From positions 102,822,682 through 102,886,681 of the forward strand of contig CM045762.1 of NCBI GenBank assembly GCA_025200525.1: a stretch of DNA of 64,000 nucleotides, given 5' to 3'. This document shows positions 23,667-34,560 of this stretch, one piece after another. The position numbers were made by a program, and so were the translations under genes. The notes beneath the pieces were generated by a model. It was not told where the DNA came from. It ran no database searches and saw only the letters and a list, made by a program, of their open reading frames with translations. Each line of letters opens with the position of its first letter. Position 1 is the first letter of the stretch. The DNA is from Camellia lanceoleosa (taxonomy: Eukaryota > Streptophyta > Magnoliopsida > Ericales > Theaceae).

Positions 23667-23673
23667 CAAATAG
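23667..23673 (-). promoter_or_regulatory. TATA-like box of 3' LTR
   Basis: The minus strand reads CTATTTGAAGG, followed by CCTCTCCCTCC and GGTTAGAAATTTTGG. This aligns with the solo LTR TATATATA-GGGACCTCCCC...GGTTAGAAAAATTTTGG, so it marks the homologous core promoter position. Confidence 0.45.
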
Positions 23674-25107
23674 GCAAGAAGATGGGGTGTAAAGGGAGGA
23701 AAGCATCCAATCTTTCCCTCTGAAATGTCCCGGTGAGGAGACACTTTGAAAAGCATTTGGGCAATTGGAGCAATTTGAAGAAGTCTGGCCGGCCAGGTAG
23801 TTTTGCTCAAGGTGGCCGGCCAGCCACCCACCATGGCCGGCCAGCCACCTCAAAAAATCAACTTCAAAATTTCTGGCCGACCACCATACAAGAGTGTCCT
23901 CCCATGTGTGTAGAATAAGGCCCCAGGGTCTGAATTTGGCAACACTGAACCAGGAGTCACAACATAGAGCTTGAAGGAGAGGCCCAAAAATGAAAGGCAC
24001 AATTTCTGGCCGACCACCATACCAAAGTGTCCTCCTAGATGTGTGCAACAAGGTTCCAAGGCCGGAAATTGGCAACACTGAAGCAGGAGTCACAACATAG
24101 AGCTTGAAGGAGGCCCAAAATGAAACTCACGGTTTACGGCCGACCCGAGTTAGTAGGGTCCTCCCAGGTCCCTCATCCACAGATATGTAACTTTGGTTGG
24201 AAGAAAATACCCCCAAGGTGTTCAACATTGGCGGAAGTGAGCAAAGCGGGCTCGGAGGAGCCCTGATTATCTGGGATAATTGCTGGCCTCCCACCCCCAA
24301 TGATCTTCCCGATGTTGAAGCGAGAGGTACCGCCAAGTTTGAACAAAAACTAATGAGAAATGAGCGTTCGGGGCCAAAACCGAGCAAATCGGGATCAAAA
24401 TGAAATGCGGTCGGAAGTGGTGTTCGGCGAAGTGGGTATCCGCGACCCAGTGTCCTCTGGAATGACAAAAGCGAGTACTTGCCAAACCGGAGAAGATGGA
24501 TCGAAATGAATGCTCGGGACCAAAAGCTCGGTTTGGGGTCAGCAAACTATGAGCACCGAAGTGGCATCTGACCACGAAGTGGGCATCGGGGCCCAGGGTT
24601 CCTCGAAATATTAAAAGAGGTCTCGCCAAAACCGGAGAAAGGTGATGCAAAATGAATGCTCGGGACCAAACGCTCGGTTTGGGGTCAAAATGAAATCATC
24701 GCCGCACCTGTGGTGTTCGTGCGAAGTGGGCATCGGGGCCCCAAGGTTTCTCGAAATGATAAAAGCAGGTTCCTCTGAAACCGGAGAAGTCGGAGATGGT
24801 TGGGCGGTCCTGAGCCGAGGCACCTAACGGCCCGAAAAGGCAAGCCCGAACGGGCAAAATGGCCTCTGACCACGAAAAAGTAGCCCACGGCCACGGAGAT
24901 AGTCTACAAGACCACTCCCTTCCCTCGGGAAAAAGCAGAAAACCAAGCACGGTTATCGCAAGAGACAAGGTAGAAAGGGTTGAGTCGGGAGGCGGGCGCC
25001 TGGCCGCGACTCTGAAACTCTTGAGCAAGCACATGATGCAACATCACCGAGCACTCAACCGGTGACGTCTGAGTCTTAAGGTCGGTCAAAATGGGGTGTC
25101 TCTGATT

Positions 25108-25117
25108 GCCCCTCTTT
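25108..25117 (-). other. Polypurine tract of the 24.9-kb element
   Basis: The minus strand reads AAAGAGGGGC just upstream of the 3' LTR start. This is the expected plus-strand primer and confirms minus orientation. Confidence 0.7.
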
Positions 25118-25125
25118 GTGAACTT

Positions 25126-26127
25126 CGGAAGTCAAGTGGCGGGAGTGAATGTCAAAGCCGAGGCGACCCATTTTTGACAAAGGCGAAGACTTAGACAAAC
25201 ATCTGAGATAAGCAGAGATATGTGCCCATGACGGGGCCAAATGCAAAGTGATAGGCGAAGCGGATGATCATGCAAATCTGACAAAAGTTGTAATGAAGCG
25301 GTATTGACAAATAGATGCAACGATTTTAAGCAAGGATGCAAAGCAAACAACTACATTTCATACAGTTTAGGAATGCGGAGAATGATTCAATCCTCGTCGC
25401 GTCTCACACGGAGAAGATACGATACTGCTTGGCGATTAAATGCAGTCGCTGACCTCAAATGAACCGTACATACAATATCGTGCACGAAAAATAGAAATGA
25501 AACAAGAACAATATGCCGACAACATATATTCTATGTGATTCCTATGATTCCAAAAGTTCGACACACGGTCTTGCGTGAGCGAATGCAACGTAGCGAGGAA
25601 ATTGTAATGCGCGACAACGCATGTTTATGCACGAAAGTGCGGTATATCAGAAATCATGCATGATAATGCAAAACAATCACGAGAATGCGAATTAGGAGCG
25701 GATAATGACAAATGAGCACAAATCGGGATGCGGTTGTTGCACAATAATTTGGAAAATCGCATTCGTGACGATAACGATCATGACCTCGATTTACATTCCG
25801 GGGAGGTCACGACATGATTTAAAATGGATACACTCCGATTTCGATGAATAATGATGAGACACATGTCAATAATTGCCATTAAAGTTTCAGCGGAGCAATT
25901 CGCGCCAGAAAGTGTACTTTTCTTCAACTTTTTCGGGTCCCGGGAGCTCCGATTTTCCTCAAAATTTGCAGAGGTAGGGAGGGGAGGGGGGAAGGTGGTC
26001 GGCCAGCCCTTTGCCCTAGGGGAGGCCATCGGCCAGGCCAAAAAGTAGAGGGGCCGGCCAGCCAGGTTAGGTGGCCGGCCGGCCACCTGCCCAAAAGCAG
26101 GGGCAAAATGGTCATTTTGGCATTTTC
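25126..26127. other. No gene; region between 3' LTR and antisense gene
   Basis: The first 700 bp show no domain or repeat. From 25970 to 26100 there is a G-rich run and a cluster of GGCCGGCC-type words ending shortly before a TATA box on the plus strand, so the last part is best read as the upstream region of the antisense gene. Confidence 0.5.
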
Positions 26128-26135
26128 TATATATA
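26128..26135 (+). promoter_or_regulatory. TATA box of the antisense PMD gene
   Basis: TATATATA followed by GCACCTCCATTGCC, about 320 bp before the ATG at 26447 and just after the GGCCGGCC cluster. The order resembles the LTR promoters of the family. It lies outside the LTR and faces opposite to gag-pol. Confidence 0.5.
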
Positions 26136-26446
26136 TGCACCTCCATTGCCTCCGAAATCACACCCAAAGTTGCGAAACTTCTTCCTCTTGCTCTCTAGGC
26201 GACTTTCTCTCTCTGTTCTGCATTTTATCTGGCGTCCCTCGGCCTCCATAAGTTGTTTTCGCGAAATCTTTCAGATTTAAGCACTTTGAAGCGACTAAAT
26301 TTCGACTTTGGGGCTTCTCTTCTCATTTTCACCACTTGAGGTAATTTTGTTTCAATATTTGGAAAATTTTCCCGGGGGTTGACTTTTGTTGACTTTTTCC
26401 AATTTTGGCCCATTTTGCTCATTTTTGCTCCTCTTTTGATTTCGCA

Positions 26447-29400
26447 ATGGCGAGGTCATTTCCTCACGACGGAGGTTTTCCGGTCGGAGATGATTTTGAC
26501 TTTATGGTATTCCCGCCGGGGGTTCGCCCTTTCTTTCCCGATCGATATGCTCCGGCGGTTCATAGACTTCCGCGAGCCACTTTCCGTTATTTTACCGATT
26601 TTAACGATCGAGCACCCGGGGATCTTCTCTTCACGAGGCGGGCGGCACCTCTCCTATGATGCGGTATTTTATTATTCGCATCTTTCGTGCATTACGTACC
26701 TTTGCCATGCTTAGACACCTGCAGTTTAGCTTACGACCTGATACTTGTATTTTGAGCATGTGACTTAGCCACTTGAATTTCACGAACACTTGGCGCATTG
26801 AATAATTGTGAACGCACAGTGCACCTTAGTTAGAAATTGAACACACAGCCCTAACATTGATTCACGAAGACCACGGCTTGAGGTTGAAAGTGAGCACCAA
26901 GACATATCTTGACCAAGAGTAGGACACGTAGTCTCCAAAACTCGGACTTTACGAGCATACGGCCCGATCTTGAAGCGAACACACACTTGATTAAAAGTAG
27001 AACACACAGCCCCAAACTTGAAGCACTGAACACACAGCCCAGACTTGAAGCGAACACACAGTTCACTGATGTTGAGTAGAACACGCAGTCCCAAACTTGA
27101 AGCAAACGCACAGTTCACTGATGTTGAGTAGAACACGCAGTCCCAAACTGAAGCGAACGCACAGTTCACTGATGTTGAGTAAAACACGCAGTCCCAAACT
27201 TGAAGCAAACGCACAGTTCACTGATGTTGAGTAGAACACGCAGTCCCAAACTTGAAGCGAACACACAGTTCACTGATGTTGAGTAGAACACGCAGTCCCA
27301 AACTTGAAGCAAACACACAGTCCACTGATGTTGAGTAGAACACGCAGTCCCAAACTTGAAGCAAACACACAGTCCACTGATGTTGAGTAGAACACGCAGT
27401 CCCAAACTTGAAGCAAACACACAGTCCACTGATGTTGAGTAGAACACGCAGTCCCAAACTTGAAGCAAACACACAGTCCACTGATGTTGAGTAGAACACG
27501 CAGTCCCAAACTCAGATGTACTGAAACTTTGAACCATGACCCAAATACCAAATTCACTTGAACCATGACCCGTTTTGCTTTATTTGGCACCTGACTCACT
27601 TTCGCTTTATTTGCACACAACTCATTTCACTTCATTTGTTGATTCATGCATTGATTCATCTTGAGTTCGTTCTCAGACGATTCGAGGATATGGCTCGGCG
27701 CCGCAAAGGAATGGTATTTTGAGCTTCAGGGCTGTCGGGATTAGTCGATCTTGCGGGATTTGGGCCATTCTGCAGAGGGTTAACTCGTTGCCTCATTAGT
27801 AGGACCCTATTAGCGACTTTAGCGAGAGGTGGTGGGACACTACCAATTCCTTCCATTTTTTTCGGACGGGGACATGACCATGACCCATTTGGATTTTGCT
27901 ATGCTCACCGGCCTAGACTTAGGCGGTAGGCCCATTCCTATGATGAGGACATGGGTGAGTGGCGGTGCTGGATGCATTTGTTGAGGACACACCCCGTGAA
28001 GCGAGAGGTTCGGGAGAGTCGATACTCTGGTTTGCTTCCTATTTCCGTGACCCAGATGGAGCCGAGACTCTGAGGAGGCGGAGCGATCGCCCGTGGTTTC
28101 CTTATGTACCTCCTCGGTACCACCTTGTTCGCCGATAGAGGAACATGGTAGGGTTGTACTTCTTGGCGCTCTAGTGGACCTATCACGGGTGAGCAGTATG
28201 ATTGGGCGTGGCCTGGCTACCCTTCTTGCTACATGAAGCCTTGATCTCTCACGAGGGACTTACTTGGCGACTCTTGGAGAGCACAGGAGGTACATTCCGT
28301 CCTCTTGATTTTCATTTTGCTCCTCATTACTTGTTCACACACACACAGGCGCACTTTGCATTCTCAGATTACGCCTTTAGCACTTTGTACTCACTCTGCA
28401 TTGCCTTTCTCGGTGTGGGTGTATGTGTACTTCCCTACATTGGCCGGAGATGGAGGTGGTGGGACCTCCTATGACTCCATTTTCTTTAATGTTTGAGGAG
28501 AGCATCTGGCGAGGCCTCGAGACTCTTTCCTCTCTGCGGCGATACTTTGATCTTGTTCGGCGGCAGAGGTATTGCTTGAACTCTCGGTTCCTTTTATTTT
28601 TATCTTTGATCTTTCTGTATATCGATTTACCGATTTGTATCTTGGTTATCCACAGATCGCTTTGGCGGCCTTAGGCGATCTTGATGTGCTTCGAGACTCT
28701 GTACCTGAGCGTCGAGTTGTGGTCGATATAGATTCTGCTCGAGGACGATCGGCGGGGTTTGGTTCTGAGGCGTTTTGCTGTCGAGATATGGGGCGATTCT
28801 CGGGACACTCTGCTGTGCCTCCGGACACCATGCGGATGTTGATAGATTATCCCGAGGAGGTCGGCGGTATATGCGAGCGATGATGCTTTGTTGCATCATC
28901 TCGATGGGAACTCGCCACCTACCGCCGCATATATTTGATGCCCGCTTGACGAAGTGCGAACTCGGCGCGGACCTCTCTTGGTCGCCGTCTTGAGTCGCGC
29001 CCATGCTCTGACTATCCCTTCTTCTAGCAGTGGCGAGATCGAGGTGGGCGATTCGATCCCTCGATCCCCGTCTCTTGATCATCCGGGTGGCGGACATGCC
29101 GGCCGAGTTAATGGCCAGCGATTTGGGGCGCCTTACGGATTCGATAGAGCCTCCTACACTGGATCACAGATATGTTAGAGAGCCTGACTCGCCCCCGGTA
29201 TGATTTTCAGCTTTGATTTATGAGTCAAATATTTGAACATTGATTCCGTTCGATAATTTTGCATTTGTATTTGCGACCTCTGTTGAATATCTGAACGGTA
29301 CTTTCGGGATCTTGGCCTCATTCGAGGCATGATCTTCTGGAGAGACGCAGATGAGCATCGTGGGTGTGGAAGTCTTGTCCATTTTCCTGTACTAGCATGT

Positions 29401-29837
29401 TTACGATGATACTCGGTTTTAGACCTTACGCTATCTTGATAGGCGTGTAGAGCACATCGACACACACCCTTTTCACATTCTGCATTTACACCTTTTTATG
29501 CTTGAGCGATGTATTGCACTTTGCATCTTGAGATGCCTCCGTATATCTTCCTCGCGGGCGAGCCAGGGGCCCTCTCGAGAGGTCGAGGTGCTAGACCTAC
29601 CAGTCTGAGGGGCTGGAGGCCGGACCATCGAGGTCTCATCGAGGCTGGCGAAGGAGGTCGTCTCGCCGACCTTGAGGCACCCATCGTCGAGGATGACGAG
29701 GAGGAGATCGCGAATCATGTGTCGTGGCGTCTCTGGAGAGGAGGCCTGGTCTTGGTTCGAGGCGGAGGCAGGCTGAGGGGATCCGGAGGATGGCTCCGAT
29801 CCGGATGGTGACGATGATGTGGAGATTATCCCTTGAA
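26447..29837 (+). pseudogene. Antisense plant mobile domain (PMD) gene in retroelement
   Basis: A gene opposite to gag-pol, between integrase and 3' LTR. The probable first exon starts at ATG 26447 (MARSFPHDGGFPVGDDF). PMD motifs follow in several frames: GFGPFC..RTLLATL (27755-27820), SERWWDTTNSFHF then DGDMTMTHLDFAMLTGLDLG (27820-27925), ARGFLMYLLGTTLFADRG (28083-28137), YDWAWPG, and WVYVYFPTLAG (28415-28450). A probable intron ends at TTATCCACAG (28654), before ALAALGDLDVLRDSVPERR. The last exon (29529-29837) is Arg/Gly-rich then acidic and ends DDDVEIIP-stop. Introns look like GT-AG but were judged by eye. PMD proteins occur in plants as nuclear MAIN/MAIL1-type proteins and within transposons; antisense extra ORFs are known in Tat elements. 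Function is unknown. Frame breaks are frequent. Confidence 0.72.
27010..27515. repeat. 52-bp minisatellite inside the antisense gene
   Basis: About ten copies in a strict 52-bp period: AACTTGAAGC, AAACACACAGT, CCACTGATGTTGAG, TAGAACACGCAGTCCCA. Six consecutive copies (27200-27510) are nearly identical, while the left copies are shorter and diverged. It lies between the first exon and the first PMD motif, so probably in an intron. Opposite-strand frames reading Cys/Phe-rich repeats are artefacts. Confidence 0.93.
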
Positions 29838-31648
29838 AAGGATGAGGGGCCTCCCTTCTCGCTCGAGGGCAGCGATGTTATTTCTGCTTTATTCTACTTT
29901 TTAGCTAGTAGTTTGTAGCACTTTGCACATTTGTTAGGCGGTTTATTTTACGTAAAACTTGTACCTTTATTTTTGTAAGACATGATGAAATGAAACGACT
30001 TTTGAAAAGATGTTGTATTTGAAATTCTCGAGATCGCATCGCATTATTTTGCACAAAAGCGGAATTAAATGGAAATCGCCTCATGTATTTACGGGTTAGG
30101 TAGGGAACCGGCGCAACAAAGCAAAACAAAAGCGACTCACTAAGAAATAAAAGCGAATCTTAGCGAGTTTACAACTCGATAAACAAAGTACAATAATGTT
30201 AACGACTCAATAGACAAGACTTAACAAAATTGTGTAATCAAAAGTAACAACTCAAAAGCATAAAAAGCGACATTTCGACAAAACTTACAACTCAATAAGC
30301 AAAAACAACAACTCGATAAGCAAAATATAACCACGATGCCGCTGCGGATGGACTATACGGATAGTGGAGTGTATCCAAAATTGATAGGCACGGATGCCTC
30401 CTCTTTGCCGGAGACAATCAGTTGCGAGGAGTCCACTCTTTGCTATAGGTAATGTTTCCCACCCAAGCTCACTTGTATTTGCTTACATCACTTTCGACCC
30501 TCGGGCTCGACTTTTCTCGCAAAAAACCTTATCTTACTTTTCTTTCGTACATCTCTCTATTCTTTATTCTCTCATTTTTCATCCCTCCCCGGATATAGTT
30601 GATGGAGAAGTTGCGGTTGTGGACTCTTGCCTGCCTATTCACCCATGGCTACTTCTTTTCGACAACGCCTAGTTAATGCTCGATGAGGCTGGTGATTGAA
30701 TGGATCGCAACTTGTCGGCGGTCGCATTGCATGGCGCCGTCCACAGCTTAATCTTTCGGCGATGAGTTCTGACAAGTTCGGAATCTTTGGGATCCGTCGA
30801 TCGGCTTGACTCATTTGTATATTTTATCTCCCATTCCGTACTCGGCTTGTTCGGTCATACAAATTTGGGCCTAAGTTGGCATCTGAAACTTTGACTAGCT
30901 CTGGGAGGCGCGAGGACACTGACTAGACTATGCCCCAGTTTATTGCTTTATTAGTACTTTCAAAGTTTTCTAAGCGTGAGTGTAATGAAAAACAACTTCA
31001 ATTGTATGCAAGAGCAAAAGAATTACATTTTGAAATTAATGAAATTGAAGGTTGTGGTCTTGAAAACCCCGCTTTTGGTCCAAAAATGGTCTTAGTTGTG
31101 AAAAGATTAATTTGAACAAAGTCAACTTTTATGAAAACTTTTCAAAACTATTTTCGATATGGATCGAGGCTGGACACGCTTTGAAATCATCCTTGAGATA
31201 CACAACCCGAATCCTAGCAAGCGGAAAGTTGCCCTAGTTTGAAAAAGGTGCTTGACAAAGTGTGGCAGCGGAAAGTTGCCCTAGTTTGGATGATGCGCAA
31301 CACTCCATTACTGGAAAGTTGCCCCTAGTTTGAATAACCTTTGTCTGGGAGATCGTAGTGAATCTTGATGAATAAAGATGGTGAGGTGATCAAAATGGAC
31401 TAAGTTGATCGGGAAAAGATTGTGGTGAACTTCAAGATGAAGGCGCCTCGTATCCCAAAGATGGGAATCAAGTCTTCGTAGTTCGGGTTTAGGTTCTCGA
31501 GTGTTTTTGCTCTCCTTTTGCGCTCTAACTTTTGCCAAGGTCGCCCTTTGCGGGTTTTCAACCTTGAGCTCGGTTTTATAATTTTCAAATTTTCTATGCT
31601 CTGAGTTTTGCCTAGGTAAGCCCTTTCGGGTTTTACCTAGCGAGCCTC
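29838..31648. other. Spacer between antisense gene and integrase end
   Basis: No convincing gene. It includes the probable 3' untranslated region of the antisense gene, an A-rich part with repeated AACTCGATAAGCAAA/AACTCAATAAGC words (30160-30330), and three GGAAAGTTGCCC(T)AGTTTG words at 31220-31335. A short plus-strand frame at 30930-31115 has no recognisable motif. Confidence 0.5.
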
Positions 31649-32929
31649 TCAAGGGTAGTATTTCTTCAACTTGTCCATATTGATCGGTTGGGAAAACTCC
31701 AAGCCATCTAGATCCATCGAACCACAGCTCCACTGACGGATTGACTTGATGATGTAGGGACCCGGTCAATTGGAGTGCGAACTTGCCCTTAGTGCGTGGA
31801 TGGGAGCTTGGTTGTCTTTGAGTACCAAATCTCCTTCTTTCAAGTTCTGGACTTAACCTTCTTGTTGAAAGCCAGGCGATTCTGCGTTGATAACCACTGA
31901 GCATTGGTGCGGTGCTTTCAATCTCCTTTCATCAAAGAGCATGAGTTCTTCAAACACCTTTCTTTGCCAATCCGCTTGACTATCGGCACTCGGCCAATAC
32001 TACTTAATGATGGGACCTCGATCTCAATTGGTAGAACGGCCTCCATCCCATAGACTAATAGTCTGAGTCGCCCGATAGAAGTTCGATCGAAGTCCTGTAG
32101 CCCCATAGAGCAAGCGACAACTTATCCGGCCGGTCCTGAGGTTTCCACCATCTTCGTAATATCGCGATATTCTTGTTGGCGGCCTCAAGCTGCTCCGTTG
32201 GTTTTGCGGCGGTAAGTAGGCGACTTATGAAAAGCCACGTTGTATTTCTCCAACAAGTCAATCACCTCCTTCTTGAAGTGGGAACCATTGTCGAGACTAT
32301 TTCATTCGGGACTCCGTGGCGGCGGATGATGTTGTTCTGATGAATTTTGCAGCGTGTGAAGCTTTCAACCTTTGCATAAGATTGGGCCTCAACCCACTTT
32401 GTGAAGTAATCTATCGCTCTGAGGATGAACTCATGCCCATTTGACCCTTTCGGCGTGGCGGCTCGATCACATCAATTCCCCAGACGAGAAAAAGGCCATG
32501 GCGAAGTCATGTTGTATGACTTTGGCGGAATGTTCATGCGATTTGCATGAATCGACATTGTGGCATCGCTGGCAAACGATACAATCCTCCTCCATGGTGG
32601 ACCAATAATAGCCTTGCCTAAGGATCTTCCTAGCCAACATCACCCCATTCATATGTGCACCGCATTCACCCCGTGGATGGCTTCCATCGAGCGCTTGGAC
32701 TCTTGACATCAACACGGTTTATGCATTCCCGGATGACCTCTTCTATCTGATTTACCCCGCGGATGATGGCTGGTGACATTCTTCTTATTGCCCTCTTGTC
32801 TTTGGCATTTACCTGGCGGGTATGTTTACATTTCCAAAAGTTCGGATGTCGTAATACCGGGGTGTTCGTCTGAACTTCATCTATGGGCTGCAATCGACTC
32901 ATAAGCGGTCGAATTTACAGTCGATAATA
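31649..32929 (-). pseudogene. pol: Integrase of the Tat-like element (broken)
   Basis: On the minus strand an HHCC zinc-binding region reads GECGAHMNGVMLARKILRQG then CIVCQRCHNVD (about 32690-32530). The core follows with FILRAIDYFTKWVEA (first Asp, near 32420), RHGVPNEIVS, a lost base where SDNGSHF should follow (near 32285), and HKSPTYRRKTNGAA (32240-32185). Later come LWGYRTSI and VYGMEAVLPIEIEVPS. The terminal DLDGLEFSQPINMDKLKKYYP ends with a stop at 31649-31651, a typical Tat pol end. Integrase joins the cDNA to genomic DNA. Most breaks are one- or two-base gaps at G/C sites. Confidence 0.88.
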
Positions 32930-33359
32930 TTTGGGCGCGTCGGACTCCGTGGGATGTCTATCATGGATGATAGAGTTGCTAAAGCGTCTGCGAACTTGTT
33001 GTTCTCTCTTAGTAGATGAGTAAAACTTAACTTTTCAAACCGAGAATCGGCAAATCCAAGGTTTGGTGATACATCATCATATTTTCTTCTTTTACTTTCC
33101 GGTCTCCTTTAGCTTGAGACACAACAAGATTCGAATCTCCGATGGCGTCCGGTAGTCTTGCCCCTAATTCGAGTGCTTCCATACCGACAATGCACGCCGT
33201 GATACGCCCGTTATTTGAGACTTTGAAAGCGGAGTTTGAAGGCTAGAGGATCTGAGGAATTGTCGGGTGCTATCGGCAACACTCCTATCCCATACCCATG
33301 TTGATTTGGCGCTCCGTCAAAGTACATTATCCAACTTTCCTCGTCGATATGCGAAATTG
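32930..33359 (-). pseudogene. pol: Second RNase H (archaeal-type) of Tat-like pol
   Basis: The minus strand reads WIMYFDGAPNQHGYGIGVL (about 33330-33275), then GMEALELGARLPDAIGDSNLVVSQAKG (about 33190-33100). These supply the Asp, Glu and Asp expected of an RNase H active site, in a domain separate from the RT-linked RNase H. An additional archaeal-type RNase H placed before integrase is a known Tat-lineage feature, so this is a strong lineage marker. A stop and a shift lie between the first two motifs. Confidence 0.8.
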
Positions 33360-33879
33360 CTTCATCACGGGAATAGGTACTCAAGCTTCATCCCCTCAAC
33401 GGATGGTCGGCAAGGAACTCTGCTCTTGCTCTGCCCTTCTTGACTTCTTGGCGTCACATATGTAAGATCAAATTCGGGAAACTTGACAACCAACGAGCTA
33501 GCCTACCCGTGGCCGGTTTCTCGAAAAGATATTTGATGGGATCAAGTCGCGAAACCGGCATTACTGAGTGAGCTAACAAGTAGTGCCCGGCTTCTGGTAG
33601 CCCATACGAGCTAAGCAAGCCTTTTCGGTGGCGTATCTGGGGTTTCATACTCTAGCATTTTCTTGCTCAAATAATAGATGGCTTTCTCCACCTATCTTGA
33701 TTCTTGTGCAAGCATGCAGCCCATTGTGGTCTCGATCCAGCAGCGGTACAAAATCAACGGTTTCACGATTACGGTGGTGATAAAAGCGGGTGGGTTCGTA
33801 GATATTCTTTAATGTGTTCACACGAAACTGGGCACCGGCCGTCCCATTGGAACTACTTGCCTTTCTTGAAGACCAAAAA
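33360..33879 (-). pseudogene. pol: RT-linked RNase H domain of Tat-like pol (broken)
   Basis: Minus-strand motifs GCMLAQESR, EKAIYYLSKKMLEYE and, shifted, PIKYLFEKPATGRLARW (about 33720-33500) match the RNase H that follows gypsy RT. Shifts separate the blocks. The domain is degenerate relative to the second RNase H, consistent with the Tat pattern in which the first copy is relaxed. Confidence 0.75.
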
Positions 33880-34560
33880 GTGGTTCACAAGTCAAGGTTA
33901 GTTTTGAAATAAACCGTCTTATGAATTGCACTTTACCCGAAAGCCTCGCACCTCTTTTTAGGTCTTTGGTGGTGGCATTTCTAAGATGGCCTTGATTTTG
34001 GAAGAATTCGACCTCGATGCCCTTGTGTATGTCGAAACTGACATTTTTCATTGTAACACCAAGCGTACATTTACGAGGGTTTAACGCAACTTTGAATTCC
34101 ACGATCCTTTGGAAAAACTTGCAAGGCGGTGTAGTAGCCCTCTCTTTCTTTGGACTTGACAATCATGTAGATCACGTACACCTCAACCTCTTTGTGGATC
34201 ATATCATGTAATATTGTGGTGTGACCCGTTGATAAGTAGTGACATTCTTCAACTAAGCGGCATTACGATAGCGATATGTTCCCCACGGGGTGGTGAATCA
34301 CGATCTTTTCTACGTCCTCTGGTGCCATCACTATCTGGTTATAGCAGAAGCCATCCATGAGCGAGGCGATTGCATGCCTGTGTAAAGTCCACTAGCTCAT
34401 CAATATGTGGCAAGGGAAAGTCGTCGCCAGATGGCTCTGTTTAAATCCACGAAGTCTCGCACACCGGATCTTGCCATCTTTCTTGACGCGGCACTATGTT
34501 GGCCAACCAAGTGGGATATTACGATACTAGCGGGGAAACTGCGTCAATTTGTAGTGACCT
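33880..34560 (-). pseudogene. pol: Reverse transcriptase of Tat-like pol (broken)
   Basis: On the minus strand, across several frames: ANIVPRQ, KDGKIR, DFVDLNRA, DDFPLPHIDELVD, MDGF, MAPEDVEK, IVMP, LHDMIHKEVEVYV, MIVKSKER, FFQRIVEFKVALNPRKCTLGV, HKGIEVE, GKVQFIRRFISKLTLTCEPLF. The catalytic YVDD box (34162-34179) reads YVIYM, so both aspartates are lost in the given sequence; a small base loss and miscall in GTACGTGGATGATATG would explain it. Motif order makes the identity certain. Confidence 0.9.

Larger units (their letters stand above)
20081..25103 (-). mobile_element. 3' LTR of the 24.9-kb element
   Basis: On the plus strand it runs from TGTAACAACGCCC to AAAATGGGGTGTCT. The expected ACA terminus is altered, so the edge is accurate only to a few bases. 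It matches 39994-44986 along its whole length. Stretches such as 22640-23600 differ from the other copy at only about ten sites, while C/G-rich blocks (20085-20400, 21500-22200, 23760-24980) carry many small indels. It contains a ~70-bp tandem array, a TATA-like box and GGCCGGCC clusters. Long open frames on either strand are not genes. Confidence 0.88.

Noticed and set aside
24127..24900. Overlapping open frames on both strands in the C/G-rich LTR part
   Set aside because: Non-coding LTR sequence; the frames are not kept between the two LTRs, and the text is imperfect repeats of CTCGGGACCAAA and GCGAAGTGGGCATC.
26780..27620. Several overlapping minus-strand frames with Cys/Phe-rich repeats
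   Set aside because: They are translations of the 52-bp minisatellite, which stays open in more than one frame.
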